From an uncultured Lachnospiraceae bacterium (GTDB lineage Bacteria > Bacillota > Clostridia > Lachnospirales > Lachnospiraceae): a stretch of DNA of 38,891 nucleotides. Made by a program: the position numbers and the translations under genes. Position 1 is the stretch's first letter. Each line of letters starts with the position of its first letter. Below, piece after piece: positions 24,923 to 34,130 of the stretch. The notes beneath the pieces are model-generated. The model was not told the origin of the DNA. It did no database searches and saw nothing but the letters and a program-made list of their open reading frames with translations. Where the stretch lies: positions 1 through 38,891 of the forward strand of contig CADBEN010000021.1 of the NCBI GenBank assembly GCA_902793685.1. Reading direction: 5' to 3'.

Positions 24923-24960
24923 GCCGGAGCCTGCCGCATAGTCTATGCCGCTGATCCGGC
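24923..24960 (-). other. Stem-loop between binding-protein and ATPase genes
   Basis: A 38-base stem-loop (outer GCCGGA/TCCGGC, inner GCATA/TATGC) lies 14 bp past the binding-protein stop codon. There is no U-tract after it. In many importer operons such hairpins protect the 3' end of the abundant binding-protein mRNA and lower expression of downstream genes; that role is inferred here. Confidence 0.5.
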
Positions 24961-24974
24961 GTCCTGCCGCATGA

Positions 24975-26327
24975 TTATTTCACAGTGAAATACTTCTCGG
25001 GAACTTCGACCTTGGTGGACTCCATGTAGTGTCCGGGATCTCCCATGATATAGGTATCCTGGTAGATCAGGAAGGTGTTGTCTGCCTTGACGCCGGTATC
25101 GACGTTGGTGTAGTTGGAACCGTTCCACTCTGCGCCCGGGGAGAACACGCCGTATGCAGCAGAGATGTCGTCGATGTCATCCAGCTCGCTGGTGCCTTCG
25201 ATCACGTTCTTCGCGTGCTCGGCAAGACCTGCGGAAACGGTGTAGCCATAGGAGAATGCCCAGGTTCCGAACCGGCCTGCGCCGCCCTTCTCGACTACTG
25301 CGGACTCAACCTTTGCAAGGATCTTCTCGAAGTCTCCTGCCTCCTCGGTGAGGTCCAGACCCAGAGCGCCCGGATAGCCCATCAGCGGGGACGGAAGGTC
25401 AGCTTCAATGAAGTAGCCGCCGCACTCCAGCAGCTTCTTCAGCAGCGGCTCGGTGTGAGCGTCGTTGGTGCAGAAGTATGCGGAATTCTGGCCGTACTTC
25501 TCGACCCACTCCGGAACATGCTCAAGAATGTAAGCCTGTGCGCCGGGAACGCCGACATCGGTGGTCGGATCCGGAGCGGTCTCCATCTCGAAGTTCATGC
25601 CGAACTCCTTGCAGGCTTCCTTCATGATCGCGACACGGCGGCTCATGGTCTCATAGGACATGTGACGCGGGAAGGAGATGTGGACAAAGGTGTCGCAGCC
25701 CAGCTCGTGAGCGGTGCGGATCATCAGATAGCCGCGGGCCACAAAGTCGTTGTTGACGACCAGGTCTGCTGCGGAACCGATCTCCGGAAGGTCCTCGTGA
25801 GACTCACCCGCGATGCAGATGATGTCAGGTCTTCTCTCCTTGATCTGACGGAATGCCTCGGTGGTGCCCGGAATTGCCTGGTTGACGATGATGGCCTTCA
25901 TCTGCGGGTCATCAGACAGGTTCACGATGGTCTGGATCGTGGTCTCAAGCTCCTCAGTGAAGTTGTCCGGATAGATGGCCAGCTTGACCATATCCTCGCC
26001 GTACTTCGCCTGGAATGCCTCAGCGCCGCGGCGGTCATCCTCAGACTGGGAAACGGAACCGGTGACGATGCCGATGTGGAAATCCCCCTCGGCTGCCTCA
26101 GCCTTGGTCTCCTCGGCCTTGGTCTCCTCGGCCTTGGTCTCCTCGGCCTTGGTCTCCTCAGCCTTGGTCTCCTCAGCCTTGGTCTCCTCAGCCTTGGTCT
26201 CCGCCGCCGCCGCCGTGGTCTCTGCCTTCTGGACCGCCGCAGTCTGTGCCGTTCCGCCTCCGCCGCATGCTGCAAGAGAAGCAGCCATGACTGCGCTCAG
26301 AAGCACTCCCAACAGTTTCTTTTTCAT
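24975..26327 (-). CDS. DUF3798-like substrate-binding lipoprotein
   Basis: About 450 residues from the ATG at 26327, which follows GGGAGGAAACACT. A lipoprotein signal ends SLAAC (C21). A spacer follows made of seven ETKAE-type pentapeptides (about 42-77). The binding domain then runs to the end and includes FHIGIVTGSVSQSEDDRRGAE, DDPQMKAIIVNQAIPGTTEA and NNDFVARGYLMI. These are the marks of a periplasmic-binding-protein-like fold, which I match from memory to DUF3798. It is the first gene of the five-gene importer operon and captures the substrate outside the cell. The substrate is unknown; the ATPase and permeases are of the sugar/nucleoside class. Confidence 0.85.
   Translation of the reverse strand: MKKKLLGVLLSAVMAASLAACGGGGTAQTAAVQKAETTAAAAETKAEETKAEETKAEETKAEETKAEETKAEETKAEAAEGDFHIGIVTGSVSQSEDDRRGAEAFQAKYGEDMVKLAIYPDNFTEELETTIQTIVNLSDDPQMKAIIVNQAIPGTTEAFRQIKERRPDIICIAGESHEDLPEIGSAADLVVNNDFVARGYLMIRTAHELGCDTFVHISFPRHMSYETMSRRVAIMKEACKEFGMNFEMETAPDPTTDVGVPGAQAYILEHVPEWVEKYGQNSAYFCTNDAHTEPLLKKLLECGGYFIEADLPSPLMGYPGALGLDLTEEAGDFEKILAKVESAVVEKGGAGRFGTWAFSYGYTVSAGLAEHAKNVIEGTSELDDIDDISAAYGVFSPGAEWNGSNYTNVDTGVKADNTFLIYQDTYIMGDPGHYMESTKVEVPEKYFTVK
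26101..26205. repeat. 15-bp tandem repeat in the binding-protein linker
   Basis: Seven copies of a 15-bp unit (GCCTTGGTCTCCTCG or ...CTCA on the plus strand; the last diverges) encode the ETKAE linker between the lipid anchor and the binding domain. Identical units invite slippage, so linker length probably varies between strains. Confidence 0.95.
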
Positions 26328-26373
26328 AGTGTTTCCTCCCTTTGGTTTATTTATGGAAAGATCCATAATGCCT

Positions 26374-26402
26374 ATCTTACTCTCATTTTCTAAATAGGTA
26401 AA
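26374..26402 (-). promoter_or_regulatory. Promoter of the ABC importer operon
   Basis: On the minus strand TTTACC (26397-26402) and TAAGAT (26374-26379) are separated by exactly 17 bp, each matching four or more consensus positions for the main sigma factor. The -10 is 47 bp upstream of the binding-protein start codon. Confidence 0.6.
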
Positions 26403-26670
26403 GTACTGTTAATTATTCATCATCTCAGCATCAAATTATTTTGTTGTCTGGCAATATATAATCTGACTATTACACTGTGTACACAATCCGCCCTGCCTGC
26501 TCTTTCTGCTGTTCTTTCTGCTGTTCTTTCCGCTGTTTTCCCCGCGGTTTTTTTCCTTGTTTTTTCCGCGTATGCGAGTAAAATAAGGAATCTGGTACCG
26601 TATTTCAGACAGGCGCCGTTTTTGCAGGGTCTCCCCTGACAACCTTTCGGAAGGAAGAACTGACTTATTT
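26403..26670. other. Divergent intergenic region with 12-bp repeats
   Basis: This AT-richer gap separates the importer operon and the antiporter gene. It contains a -10-like TATAAT on the plus strand (26457-26462) with no convincing -35. At about 26498-26540 there are three to four copies of a 12-bp unit (CTGCTGTTCTTT), followed by CCGC/GCGG and a T run that could form a small hairpin. No gene was seen. Confidence 0.45.
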
Positions 26671-28002
26671 ATGACATCATTGCTGAACATCGCCATTGCC
26701 CTGCTTGCGGGGCTCCTCATGACCCGTGTCTTCAACCTTTGGAATCTGCCGGACGTCACCGCCTTTCTCTCGGCAGGTCTCCTGATCGGTCCCTGCGCCC
26801 TGGGACGCCTCGGGATCCCCGGCCTCGGCTTCCCCACCTACGAAAACGTCGAATCGCTGTCACTGCTTTCTGACGTGGCCATGGGCTTCATCGCCTTCTC
26901 CATCGGGACAGAGTTCCGTCTGGAGTCTCTGCAGAAGACAGGAAGACAGGCCTTCGTCATCGGCATTGTCCAGGCCCTGACCGCCACTGTGCTGGTGGAT
27001 CTTGCCATGGCCGGACTGCATTTCTGGAAACCGGATCTTCTGTCCCTGCCCGCGGCCATCACCCTCGGTGCCATTGCCACAGCCACTGCGCCGGCAGCGA
27101 CCCTGATGGTCGTCCGGCAGTACAAGGCAAAGGGTGAGCTGACGGATCTCCTGCTGCCCATCGTCGCTCTGGATGACGCCGTCGGTCTCATTGTGTTCGC
27201 AGTATCCTTCGGGATCGCAAAAGCCATGCTCCTGGGAAACATCGATGTCTTCACCATCGCAGCGGGACCGCTGGCCAAGATCCTCGCCTCCGTGCTGCTT
27301 GGGACCCTGGCAGGCGTCGTCCTTACATGGCTGGAGACCTTATTTCACTCCAACACAAACCGCACCTCCCTGACCATTGCCTTCGTCATTCTGACCGTAG
27401 GCCTTTCTTCCATGGAGTTCACCATCGGACCGCTGACCATAGGATTCTCACCGCTTCTGGTCTGTATGATGCTCGGAACCGTGTTCTGCAATATCAGCCC
27501 TCTGTCCGAGGATCTGATGGCCCGGGCCGACAAATGGTCCCAGCCTCTCCTGGCAGTCTTCTTCGTGGTGAGCGGCGCGGAGCTTGAGCTGGCAGTCTTC
27601 CGGGATCCCCTGCTGGTGCTGATCGGCGTGGTCTTTATCCTGTCCCGCTGCCTGGGAAAATATTCCGGCGCCTTCTTCTCAGCCAGGGCCGTGGGCTGCA
27701 GTCCCAATGTTGTGAAATACCTGGGCGTGACCCTTTTCCCCCAGGCCGGTGTGGCTCTGGGCATGTGCATCCAGGCGGCTCAGCTGGGTCCGGAGGGCAT
27801 GCTGGTGCGGAACATTATCCTCTTCTCTGTCCTGATCTACGAGATGACGGGTCCGCTGATGACAAAGCAGGCACTGATCGCTTCCGGTGATATCGGAGAA
27901 AAGCCCCGGGAGATCCGGGAGCGGCGTGCCAGGAAGCTGGCTGTTGCGCAGCCGAAGGCCTTCCTTAAGTGGGCCGCAAAATTCCGGCATGGAAAAAAGT
28001 GA
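26671..28002 (+). CDS. Cation:proton antiporter (CPA2/Kef-type)
   Basis: 443 residues, about 12 membrane helices and a short basic cytoplasmic tail, without a Rossmann-type KTN/TrkA-N regulatory domain. Hallmarks include LPDVTAFLSAGLLIGPCALG, MGFIAFSIGTEF, the TATAPAATLMVVRQY helix break and LPIVALDDAVGLIVF carrying the DD ion-binding pair. CPA2 members exchange Na+ or K+ for H+. GGAAGGAAG lies upstream of the ATG at a rather long spacing (about 13 bases). The stop codon lies inside the stem of the following terminator. Confidence 0.9.
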   Translation: MTSLLNIAIALLAGLLMTRVFNLWNLPDVTAFLSAGLLIGPCALGRLGIPGLGFPTYENVESLSLLSDVAMGFIAFSIGTEFRLESLQKTGRQAFVIGIVQALTATVLVDLAMAGLHFWKPDLLSLPAAITLGAIATATAPAATLMVVRQYKAKGELTDLLLPIVALDDAVGLIVFAVSFGIAKAMLLGNIDVFTIAAGPLAKILASVLLGTLAGVVLTWLETLFHSNTNRTSLTIAFVILTVGLSSMEFTIGPLTIGFSPLLVCMMLGTVFCNISPLSEDLMARADKWSQPLLAVFFVVSGAELELAVFRDPLLVLIGVVFILSRCLGKYSGAFFSARAVGCSPNVVKYLGVTLFPQAGVALGMCIQAAQLGPEGMLVRNIILFSVLIYEMTGPLMTKQALIASGDIGEKPREIRERRARKLAVAQPKAFLKWAAKFRHGKK

Positions 28003-28023
28003 GCCCGGGGGCTCACTTTTTTT
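27993..28023 (+). terminator. Rho-independent terminator after the antiporter
   Basis: AAAAAAGTGAGCCC and GGGCTCACTTTTTTT form an extended stem with a very short loop, ending in seven T. The antiporter TGA is part of the stem. Confidence 0.9.
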
Positions 28024-28091
28024 GTCATACGGCGTTTTAAATGATATAGTGACAGGAGTCGTAAACAAAATCATTCGTCCGGAAGGATCTT

Positions 28092-29315
28092 ATGACACAC
28101 TTTCTGATCATCGTTATTTATCTTTCTTTCATCAGTCTCGGCCTGCCGGATTCCCTTCTGGGTGCGGCCTGGCCCTCCATGCAGCCGGAGTTCGGCGTCC
28201 CGGTCTCCTGGGCCGGCGCCATTTCCATGACCATCGCTGCCGGAACCATCATTTCCAGCCTGATGAGCGACCGCCTGACGCGGAAGATGGGCACGGGAAA
28301 AGTCACCGCCATCAGTGTGGGCATGACAGCTGCCGCCATCTTCGGCTTCTCGGTCTCACATTCTTACTGGATGCTGCTTCTCTGGGCCGTTCCCTACGGT
28401 CTCGGCGCCGGAAGCGTGGACGCGGCACTGAATAACTATGTGGCGCTGCACTATGAAAGCCGCCACATGAGCTGGCTCCACTGCTTCTGGGGCGTAGGCG
28501 CGTCCGTCGGTCCTGTCATCATGGGTCTGGCCATCACCGGCGGGCTGCACTGGAACGGCGGGTACCGGATCATCAGCATCCTGCAGATCCTTCTGACTTT
28601 TGTCATCGTCCGCAGTCTGCCGCTGTGGGAGGACCGCAGCGCGGGCGAGGCCGGAACTCCCGCCGGTTCCGGAAGAACAAATGACGCAGACAAGACCGGA
28701 GAAGGCAGTCCTGCAGCGCCGGAAAAAGAAGACCGGCCCCTGTCCCCGGGGGAGATCCTCAGGATCCCCGGTGCAAAGGCCGTCATGCTGTGTTTCTTCT
28801 GTTATTGTGCGGTGGAACAGACTGCCGGGCTCTGGGCCGGCACCTTCCTGGTGCTGCGCTGGGGTGTAAGCGCTGCGGAGGCAGCATCCCTTTCCAGTCT
28901 CTTTTTCATAGGCATCACGGCGGGCAGAGCCGTCAGCGGATTTGCCACCTTCCGCTTTAATGACTCCCAGCTGGTGAGGATCGGCCAGGGCATCATGCTG
29001 GCAGGAATTCTGATGATCCCGCTGCCCGTCAGCCGCCTGTCTGCCATGGCGGGATTCATTGCCATCGGTCTGGGCTGCGCACCCGTCTATCCCAGCCTGA
29101 TCCATGCAACCCCCCGCAATTTCGGCGCGGACCGGTCTCAGGCCATCATCGGAGTCCAGATGGCCAGCGCCTACGTCGGGACCTGCCTCATGCCGCCGCT
29201 GTTCGGACTCATCGCCGGCCGGTTTTCCATCTCGCTGCTGGCGTTCTATCTGCTTGCCCTGTTAACCGTCATGTTCCTTTCCCATGAGCGCCTGAACCGG
29301 GTGTGCGGCTCATAA
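28092..29315 (+). CDS. MFS transporter
   Basis: 407 residues, 12 predicted membrane helices with a charged cytoplasmic loop (about 180-220, rich in Gly, Ala, Glu and Asp) between the two six-helix halves. Conserved MFS features include a modified motif A (SDRLTRKMGTGKV) after helix 2, LPDSLLGAAWP in helix 1 and GVGASVGPVIMG. It resembles sugar or efflux-type MFS carriers of Clostridia; the substrate is unknown. GGAAGG lies five bases before the ATG. It has its own terminator on either side. Confidence 0.9.
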   Translation: MTHFLIIVIYLSFISLGLPDSLLGAAWPSMQPEFGVPVSWAGAISMTIAAGTIISSLMSDRLTRKMGTGKVTAISVGMTAAAIFGFSVSHSYWMLLLWAVPYGLGAGSVDAALNNYVALHYESRHMSWLHCFWGVGASVGPVIMGLAITGGLHWNGGYRIISILQILLTFVIVRSLPLWEDRSAGEAGTPAGSGRTNDADKTGEGSPAAPEKEDRPLSPGEILRIPGAKAVMLCFFCYCAVEQTAGLWAGTFLVLRWGVSAAEAASLSSLFFIGITAGRAVSGFATFRFNDSQLVRIGQGIMLAGILMIPLPVSRLSAMAGFIAIGLGCAPVYPSLIHATPRNFGADRSQAIIGVQMASAYVGTCLMPPLFGLIAGRFSISLLAFYLLALLTVMFLSHERLNRVCGS

Positions 29316-29328
29316 TCGCATCGCATAG

Positions 29329-29368
29329 AAATAACCCCTTTACCGGGTGTCCGGTAAAGGGGTTATTT
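29329..29368. terminator. Bidirectional rho-independent terminator
   Basis: An 18-bp perfect inverted repeat with loop GTGT (stem from AAATAACCCCTTTACCGG) lies just after the MFS stop codon and just after the stop of the truncated minus-strand gene. It can serve both convergent transcripts. Confidence 0.92.
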
Positions 29369-29389
29369 CAGCCCGGAGAGCGGGCTGTC

Positions 29390-29620
29390 TTATTCTTTCC
29401 CGGGAATGTAATCCCCTGCTTTTTCATCGTAGACATAGCGGGTCTCGCTGACCTTCACCGCCTTGTCCCCTTCGACCCGGTAGACAAGATCGTAATAGGC
29501 TTCCGCACCGTCCCGGACCGTACTGTTGATCTCTTTGTTCTCCGCGTCCGCCCACCTTAAGACGTCACTTTTGATACAAAGCGACGTGAGAAAAACCTCC
29601 GAATTATCGGGGGTTTTTCT
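29390..29620 (-). pseudogene. C-terminal fragment of a truncated gene at the island edge
   Basis: A minus-strand frame ends at TAA (29390-29392) and reads like normal protein: DVLRWADAENKEIN, AYYDLVYRVEGDK and TRYVYDEKAGDYIPGKE. It is open back to 29620 but has no start codon, and base composition shifts from GC-rich to AT-rich at about 29560-29625. Residues upstream of about LCIKSDVL may come from the incoming DNA, including part of a terminator-like hairpin (about 29590-29618). It seems to be the tail of a chromosomal gene cut by the island. Family not recognised. Confidence 0.6.
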
Positions 29621-29626
29621 TTATCC

Positions 29627-29838
29627 TTGCACCAATTTTGGTCTTCAGAGCCACATTTCAACTCTTGAAATCTATAAAACTCCGCTCAGTTAAGCATTTT
29701 CAAAATAATCGCTTGCACCAATTTTTATCACTTCAAGTGAAAAAACTGGTGCATTAAAGCATAAGCAGCACGGCTTTTTCTGAATGTGGGAATAATAAGC
29801 ATGAGCCACACGGCTTTCAGTCAATGCACCAATTTTTT
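29627..29838. repeat. Repeat cluster at the island edge
   Basis: TGCACCAATTTT occurs as direct copies at 29628-29639, 29714-29725 and 29825-29836. The middle copy starts a near-palindrome of about 20-bp arms (29714-29753) centred on TCACTTCAAGTGA. A separate 21-bp pair (AAGCATAAGC... at 29757-29777 and 29797-29817, 18 of 21 identical) is spaced exactly 40 bp. No gene is present. Such arrays are typical of recombinase or transfer-protein binding sites, but the role here is unproven. Confidence 0.7.
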
Positions 29839-29850
29839 AATTTTCGGCAG

Positions 29851-29878
29851 AAAAAAGAGCGGTCATTGCTGGCCGCTC
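29851..29878 (-). terminator. Terminator after the recombinase remnant
   Basis: On the minus strand GAGCGG ... CCGCTC (6-bp stem, 10-base loop) is followed by six T. It lies 21 bp past the recombinase stop codon. Confidence 0.8.
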
Positions 29879-29899
29879 AAGCTGTTATCCGCGTGAGCC

Positions 29900-31111
29900 T
29901 TAAGGCTGGATAGCGACTTCGATTTTTGAATTATCCTTAAATTCGAAAGTCAACGTATCCGGCTTCACAACTACGCATTCTACTAAATCCCCCCAATCTT
30001 GTTCAGTGAATTCCATGACCCCCTCACATCGCGCTAGTGCCTCTATGAATCGATTCAGTTTCTCTCTCATTCCAACCATTTTAAGCTCTTCGGCTTTAAG
30101 GTCTGCGATGAGAGTTTTCTGTTTGTCGATACGCTCCACAAGTTTATTGAACTTTTCACGGTATTTCTGCTGATCCTGAGACTTGCGAGCATTCTCCTGA
30201 ACCAAGGCCTGAATATCAGTCATAAGCGTCTCTAAAGTAATCTCAGCCTGGAATCGATCCTCTTTAAGTTGAGCGAGTGCGCTCTCGTTATTGAGCTTTG
30301 CGTTACAGTCCGCGATATGCGATTCTTTGTCCGACAATAGCCTTTCCAATGCAATCAGATAGTATTTTTCAATATCTGGTTCAGATATGCTCGGAGTACT
30401 GCATTTTTCCTCGCCATCATATCGGCGATTACAATACCATACAACTTTCCGATGCTTCTCACTCGTACTGTGGAGCGTCTTTCTGCCATAAAAGTAACCG
30501 CACTCACCGCAAATGATTTTTGTGCTGAATACACTGTTGTCTCTTAAGGCGGATTTGAACTTACTCCTTCTCGCGAGTTCGGCCTGAACGAGATTAAAAG
30601 TGTCTTCATCCACGATGGCATCGTGCGAATTTGACACATAATACTGTTTGACCTCACCGTTATTCTTGCGAACGGTCTTAGATAGATAGTCTACCGTATA
30701 GGTCTTTTGACGCAAGGCATCACCTTTGTATTTCTCGTTCGAGAGAATACTCTTGACTGTACTGACTGCCCAGTTGTCTTTACCGCCGGGCGTTTTAATG
30801 CCACGGCGCGTCAACTCATCGGCAATAGTGCGAATAGTCTTACCGTCGAGGAACATTCTGTAGATATCTCTTACTACCTCAGCCTCTTCCGGAACGATTT
30901 CAGGGCGACCATCGTCACCTTTTTTATATCCAAGGAAACGCTTATAAGGCAGCGAGATATTACCATCTTGCATACTTTTCTGCATTCCCCAACGGACATT
31001 TTCTGATATAGAGCGGCTTTCTTCCTGAGCGAGACTGGACATGATCGTTAGCATAACTTCACACTGCTTATCTAAGGTTCGGATACCTTCTTTCAGCGAT
31101 GATATTCGCAT
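29900..31111 (-). pseudogene. Large serine recombinase lacking its catalytic domain
   Basis: 403 residues remain. They start at the end of the resolvase domain (LTIMSSLAQEESRSISENVRWG) and include the Recombinase domain (about 55-155), a zinc-ribbon (CGECGYFYGRKT ... WYCNRR, about 200-245), a long coiled coil (about 275-370) and the C-terminal end. The first 85 or so residues, which carry the catalytic serine, are missing and replaced by helicase sequence in another frame. Full-length relatives of about 500 residues excise and insert mobile elements. This one cannot catalyse strand exchange. The apparent start codon is fortuitous. Confidence 0.85.
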
Positions 31112-31862
31112 GGCTGATTGACGGGCAGAAAACTATAGTCTTAGGATGCTCTCTTTCCGCCACTTTTTCGTTAATGATACGGACTATCTCATCATCGCGC
31201 TTAGGGACGAAGATATTCCGATTCAGTTCCGCGATGGTTATATCGTCTCTGCCAAGATACTTGAAGATGTCTTCGATGTCGTCTAGCAGGAGACGATAAT
31301 CTACCGTAGCTAAAAGATGCTCTTTGATGGCCTGTGGCAGGTCTTTTTCATAGATTACATCACCGAAAATCTCAGAGATATTCAGGCCGTCCAAGCGTTT
31401 TGGTGTTGCCGTCATCCCCAAAAGGAACTGAGGCATGAAGTAGGTAATCACTTTCTTGAAAGTGCTTGCCTGTCCATGATGAGCTTCGTCAACTACGATG
31501 TAGTAAAATTCCTGTGTGTCAAATTCCTTTAAATGTAGCTTCATGGTCTGAAAAGAGGCAAATAGGAAATTGACCCGATGAGATGTTTTTTCTACGCCTG
31601 TATACAGACCATAACTATACTCCTCTCCGAATACTGACATATATTCAGTTTTCGCCTTGTTGAGGATTTCGTTGTTGTGGCACAGAAACAGGACCCGGCT
31701 GTCTTCACCACGCTCGGCAAAAAACTCGCGAATACTAAAAGCAGACGTTAGCGTCTTGCCCAATCCCGCGGCCATAACGACAAGGGCTCTATTGCGCCCA
31801 CTTCTGTAGGCGTTGGTCAGCGCTTTAACGCAATCTGCCTGATACGGCTTTGGCTTTTTCAT
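31068..31862 (-). pseudogene. DEAD/DEAH helicase fragment fused to the recombinase
   Basis: 264 residues from a proper start (GGGGGT before ATG at 31862). They contain Walker A (MAAGLGKTLTS), the DEAH box (YIIVVDEAHH-like VVDEAHHGQ), motif III (GMTATPKR) and the start of the second RecA domain (KTIVFCPSISHANII). The reading frame then runs into foreign sequence and stops at 31068. It resembles helicases of restriction or mobile-element systems whose normal length is two to four times greater. The join with the recombinase lies near 31070-31110. Activity is unlikely. Confidence 0.85.
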
Positions 31863-31910
31863 TTTCGTTACCCCCTTAGGTTTTTTGTTTTTCCTACGGG
31901 CACGAAAACT

Positions 31911-32459
<549 letters not shown>

Positions 32460-32683
32460 TAAAAAGTCAAGCCCCAAAATGGACTTGACCGAAAAAGGTT
32501 ACAGAACAGAAAAGGGAGTAGGTAGGTAGCACAAAGAGGCCACCGAGTAAACGCTGGCCTGGCGGTAGATAGCACAGTTGCCCCAGTCAGTCAAGGATAA
32601 ACAGCTTCGCTGCGCCTGCGGCGTCCTTGACAGCCTGTGTCACCTGTGCAAATGGGGAGGAAAGGGCGGCAAAGCCGCCTCAG

Positions 32684-33925
32684 TCAGCAGGAAGGCTGCT
32701 GAGGATCTTTACCTGACGCTTCGTTCTCCAAGGTGTCCAGGTAGTTCATCACCTTGGCGTAGTAATGACGAAGGAACTTGTTTGCGCCGGCCGTCATGTA
32801 GACGTAGTAGGGCTTGCCCTCAGAACGTTTCTTGTCCAGGAACTGGTAAATTGGATCATCTACAGGAGATTTCTGCAAGATCGTACTCATCAAGCAGAAC
32901 AACGTCTTTCTGAGATAAGGGGAACCTCTCTTCGTGGTTTTGTTGCTGCGTGAAGTTTTGTCGCCGGAATCGTTCGGCGCGGGATCTACACCGGCAAAAG
33001 CCACCAAGGACTGCTTCCTAGCGAACCGGCGAACGTCACCGATCTCAGCCATGAGCTGGGGGCCGAAGGAAGTTCCTACGCCATACTGAGCCATAACGAT
33101 TGGATACTCCGGAAGCGTGGAAGCAAGCCGATTCATTTCGGCACGGTAAGTTTCCACAGAGCGAGAAATACTGGTAAGCTGTGCAGCTGCCTGCTGAACA
33201 AGCACCTTGGTTGTCTCATTCTTGGAGACAAGGACAACAGCGGACATTGCCAGCGCGTAGACTTCGGCAGCCTTGTCCGTATTGAAGTTGTAGCCGTGTC
33301 TTTTACACCACTTGCGGTAGCGTTCCGTGAAGGCCTTAAGGCTCACTTTGCGAACACAATCAACGTGCCAGAAGGTATAAGTGAAGTCCACCCACTTCTG
33401 TGTGCCGTCGCTGCGAACCGGACTGTCAAAACATTTGCGGATGCCGGGGAAGGATTGCTCCTGAAGGGCAACAAAATTATTACTCAGAGCAGTCCTGGTC
33501 TTGGATGCGAGCTGAAACTGGCGATGCATTGTTTTCAAGTTGTAACGTGTCTCATCCATGGGGGTATAATCCCGCAGTTCTGCCCAGTTGTCAAGGCCGT
33601 ATTTGGCGATCTTCACGGCATCAGCCTTGTCCGTCTTGACCTTGCGGAGAGAATTGCCGCCGTACTCCTTGATGAGGAGAGGATTTACAGCGCTTACGAA
33701 TAAACCGGCCTCATGGAGCGATTTGGCAATGGATTCATAGTATCGTCCGGTATGCTCCATGACCACGCGGCTTTCTCCCTCCAACTGCTGTAGAAACTGG
33801 GACAGGGAGAGCAGGGACACTGAATCATGGCGAACCTCAAAAGGGGCGCTGACTACTTCTCCAAGCGGGCGAAGAACCGCAACCATACTTCTGCCGTTAG
33901 AAACATCGATTCCCACTGAGTTCAT
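32684..33925 (-). CDS. IS110-family transposase (DEDD recombinase)
   Basis: About 413 residues from the ATG at 33925, which has AGGAG eight bases upstream; a GTG three codons earlier is the alternative start. The N-terminal RuvC-like DEDD domain shows D7 (VGIDVS), E57 (VVMEHTG) and D99/D102 (KTDKADA). The C-terminal Transposase_20 domain carries LVAFAGVDPAPNDSG and RGSPYLRKTL with the conserved catalytic Ser. The protein appears complete, so the element may still be active. In this family the enzyme binds a bridge RNA made from the element's end and joins donor and target DNA guided by it. Confidence 0.95.
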   Translation of the reverse strand: MNSVGIDVSNGRSMVAVLRPLGEVVSAPFEVRHDSVSLLSLSQFLQQLEGESRVVMEHTGRYYESIAKSLHEAGLFVSAVNPLLIKEYGGNSLRKVKTDKADAVKIAKYGLDNWAELRDYTPMDETRYNLKTMHRQFQLASKTRTALSNNFVALQEQSFPGIRKCFDSPVRSDGTQKWVDFTYTFWHVDCVRKVSLKAFTERYRKWCKRHGYNFNTDKAAEVYALAMSAVVLVSKNETTKVLVQQAAAQLTSISRSVETYRAEMNRLASTLPEYPIVMAQYGVGTSFGPQLMAEIGDVRRFARKQSLVAFAGVDPAPNDSGDKTSRSNKTTKRGSPYLRKTLFCLMSTILQKSPVDDPIYQFLDKKRSEGKPYYVYMTAGANKFLRHYYAKVMNYLDTLENEASGKDPQQPSC

Positions 33926-33949
33926 CTTCAACACTCCTGATAGAAAGAT

Positions 33950-34124
33950 TCGTAATGGACACAGCCAACTTTACCCATTGCTTGTTCTATCTGTTTGATG
34001 ACGCGAACACTTCGGGGACGCCGATGATTCTACCTGCACAAATCGAATGCTGCGAACAGGAGGCTGGCTGACTGACTTTCTCACGGACATGCAAGTCCTT
34101 GGAGTGACAGGCCAGACCATTACC
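33950..34124 (-). ncRNA. Candidate IS110 bridge (guide) RNA
   Basis: Minus strand, upstream of the transposase. Two loop structures are seen in the order known for IS621. First, a target loop: outer stem CUGGC/GCCAG (34111-34115 with 34064-34068), apical hairpin GGAC/GUCC (34095-34098 with 34085-34088), left guide UCACUCC (34101-34107) and right guide GAGAAAG (34076-34082). Second, a donor loop: outer stem UGUUC/GAACA (34054-34058 with 33983-33987), left guide UGCAGGU (34032-34038) and right guide AACAG (33991-33995). The right target guide pairs with CT plus TTCTC of the real insertion site. The donor guides match the element's own ends. Length from the predicted start is about 175 nt; ends are estimates. 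Confidence 0.7.
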
Positions 34125-34130
34125 CCTCCT

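Noticed and set aside
26101-26205. Possible CRISPR-like array
   Set aside because: The 15-bp units are contiguous without spacers and encode an in-frame ETKAE protein linker.
29900-31862. A functional serine integrase next to an intact helicase (active integrative element)
   Set aside because: The recombinase lacks the catalytic serine domain and the helicase lacks most of its second half, so neither should work.
34085-34090. GGACAT shared with the target flank (34212-34217) as the left target guide
   Set aside because: It sits four bases away from the core in the target and is taken up in the apical GGAC/GUCC hairpin; UCACUCC fits the position next to the core better.
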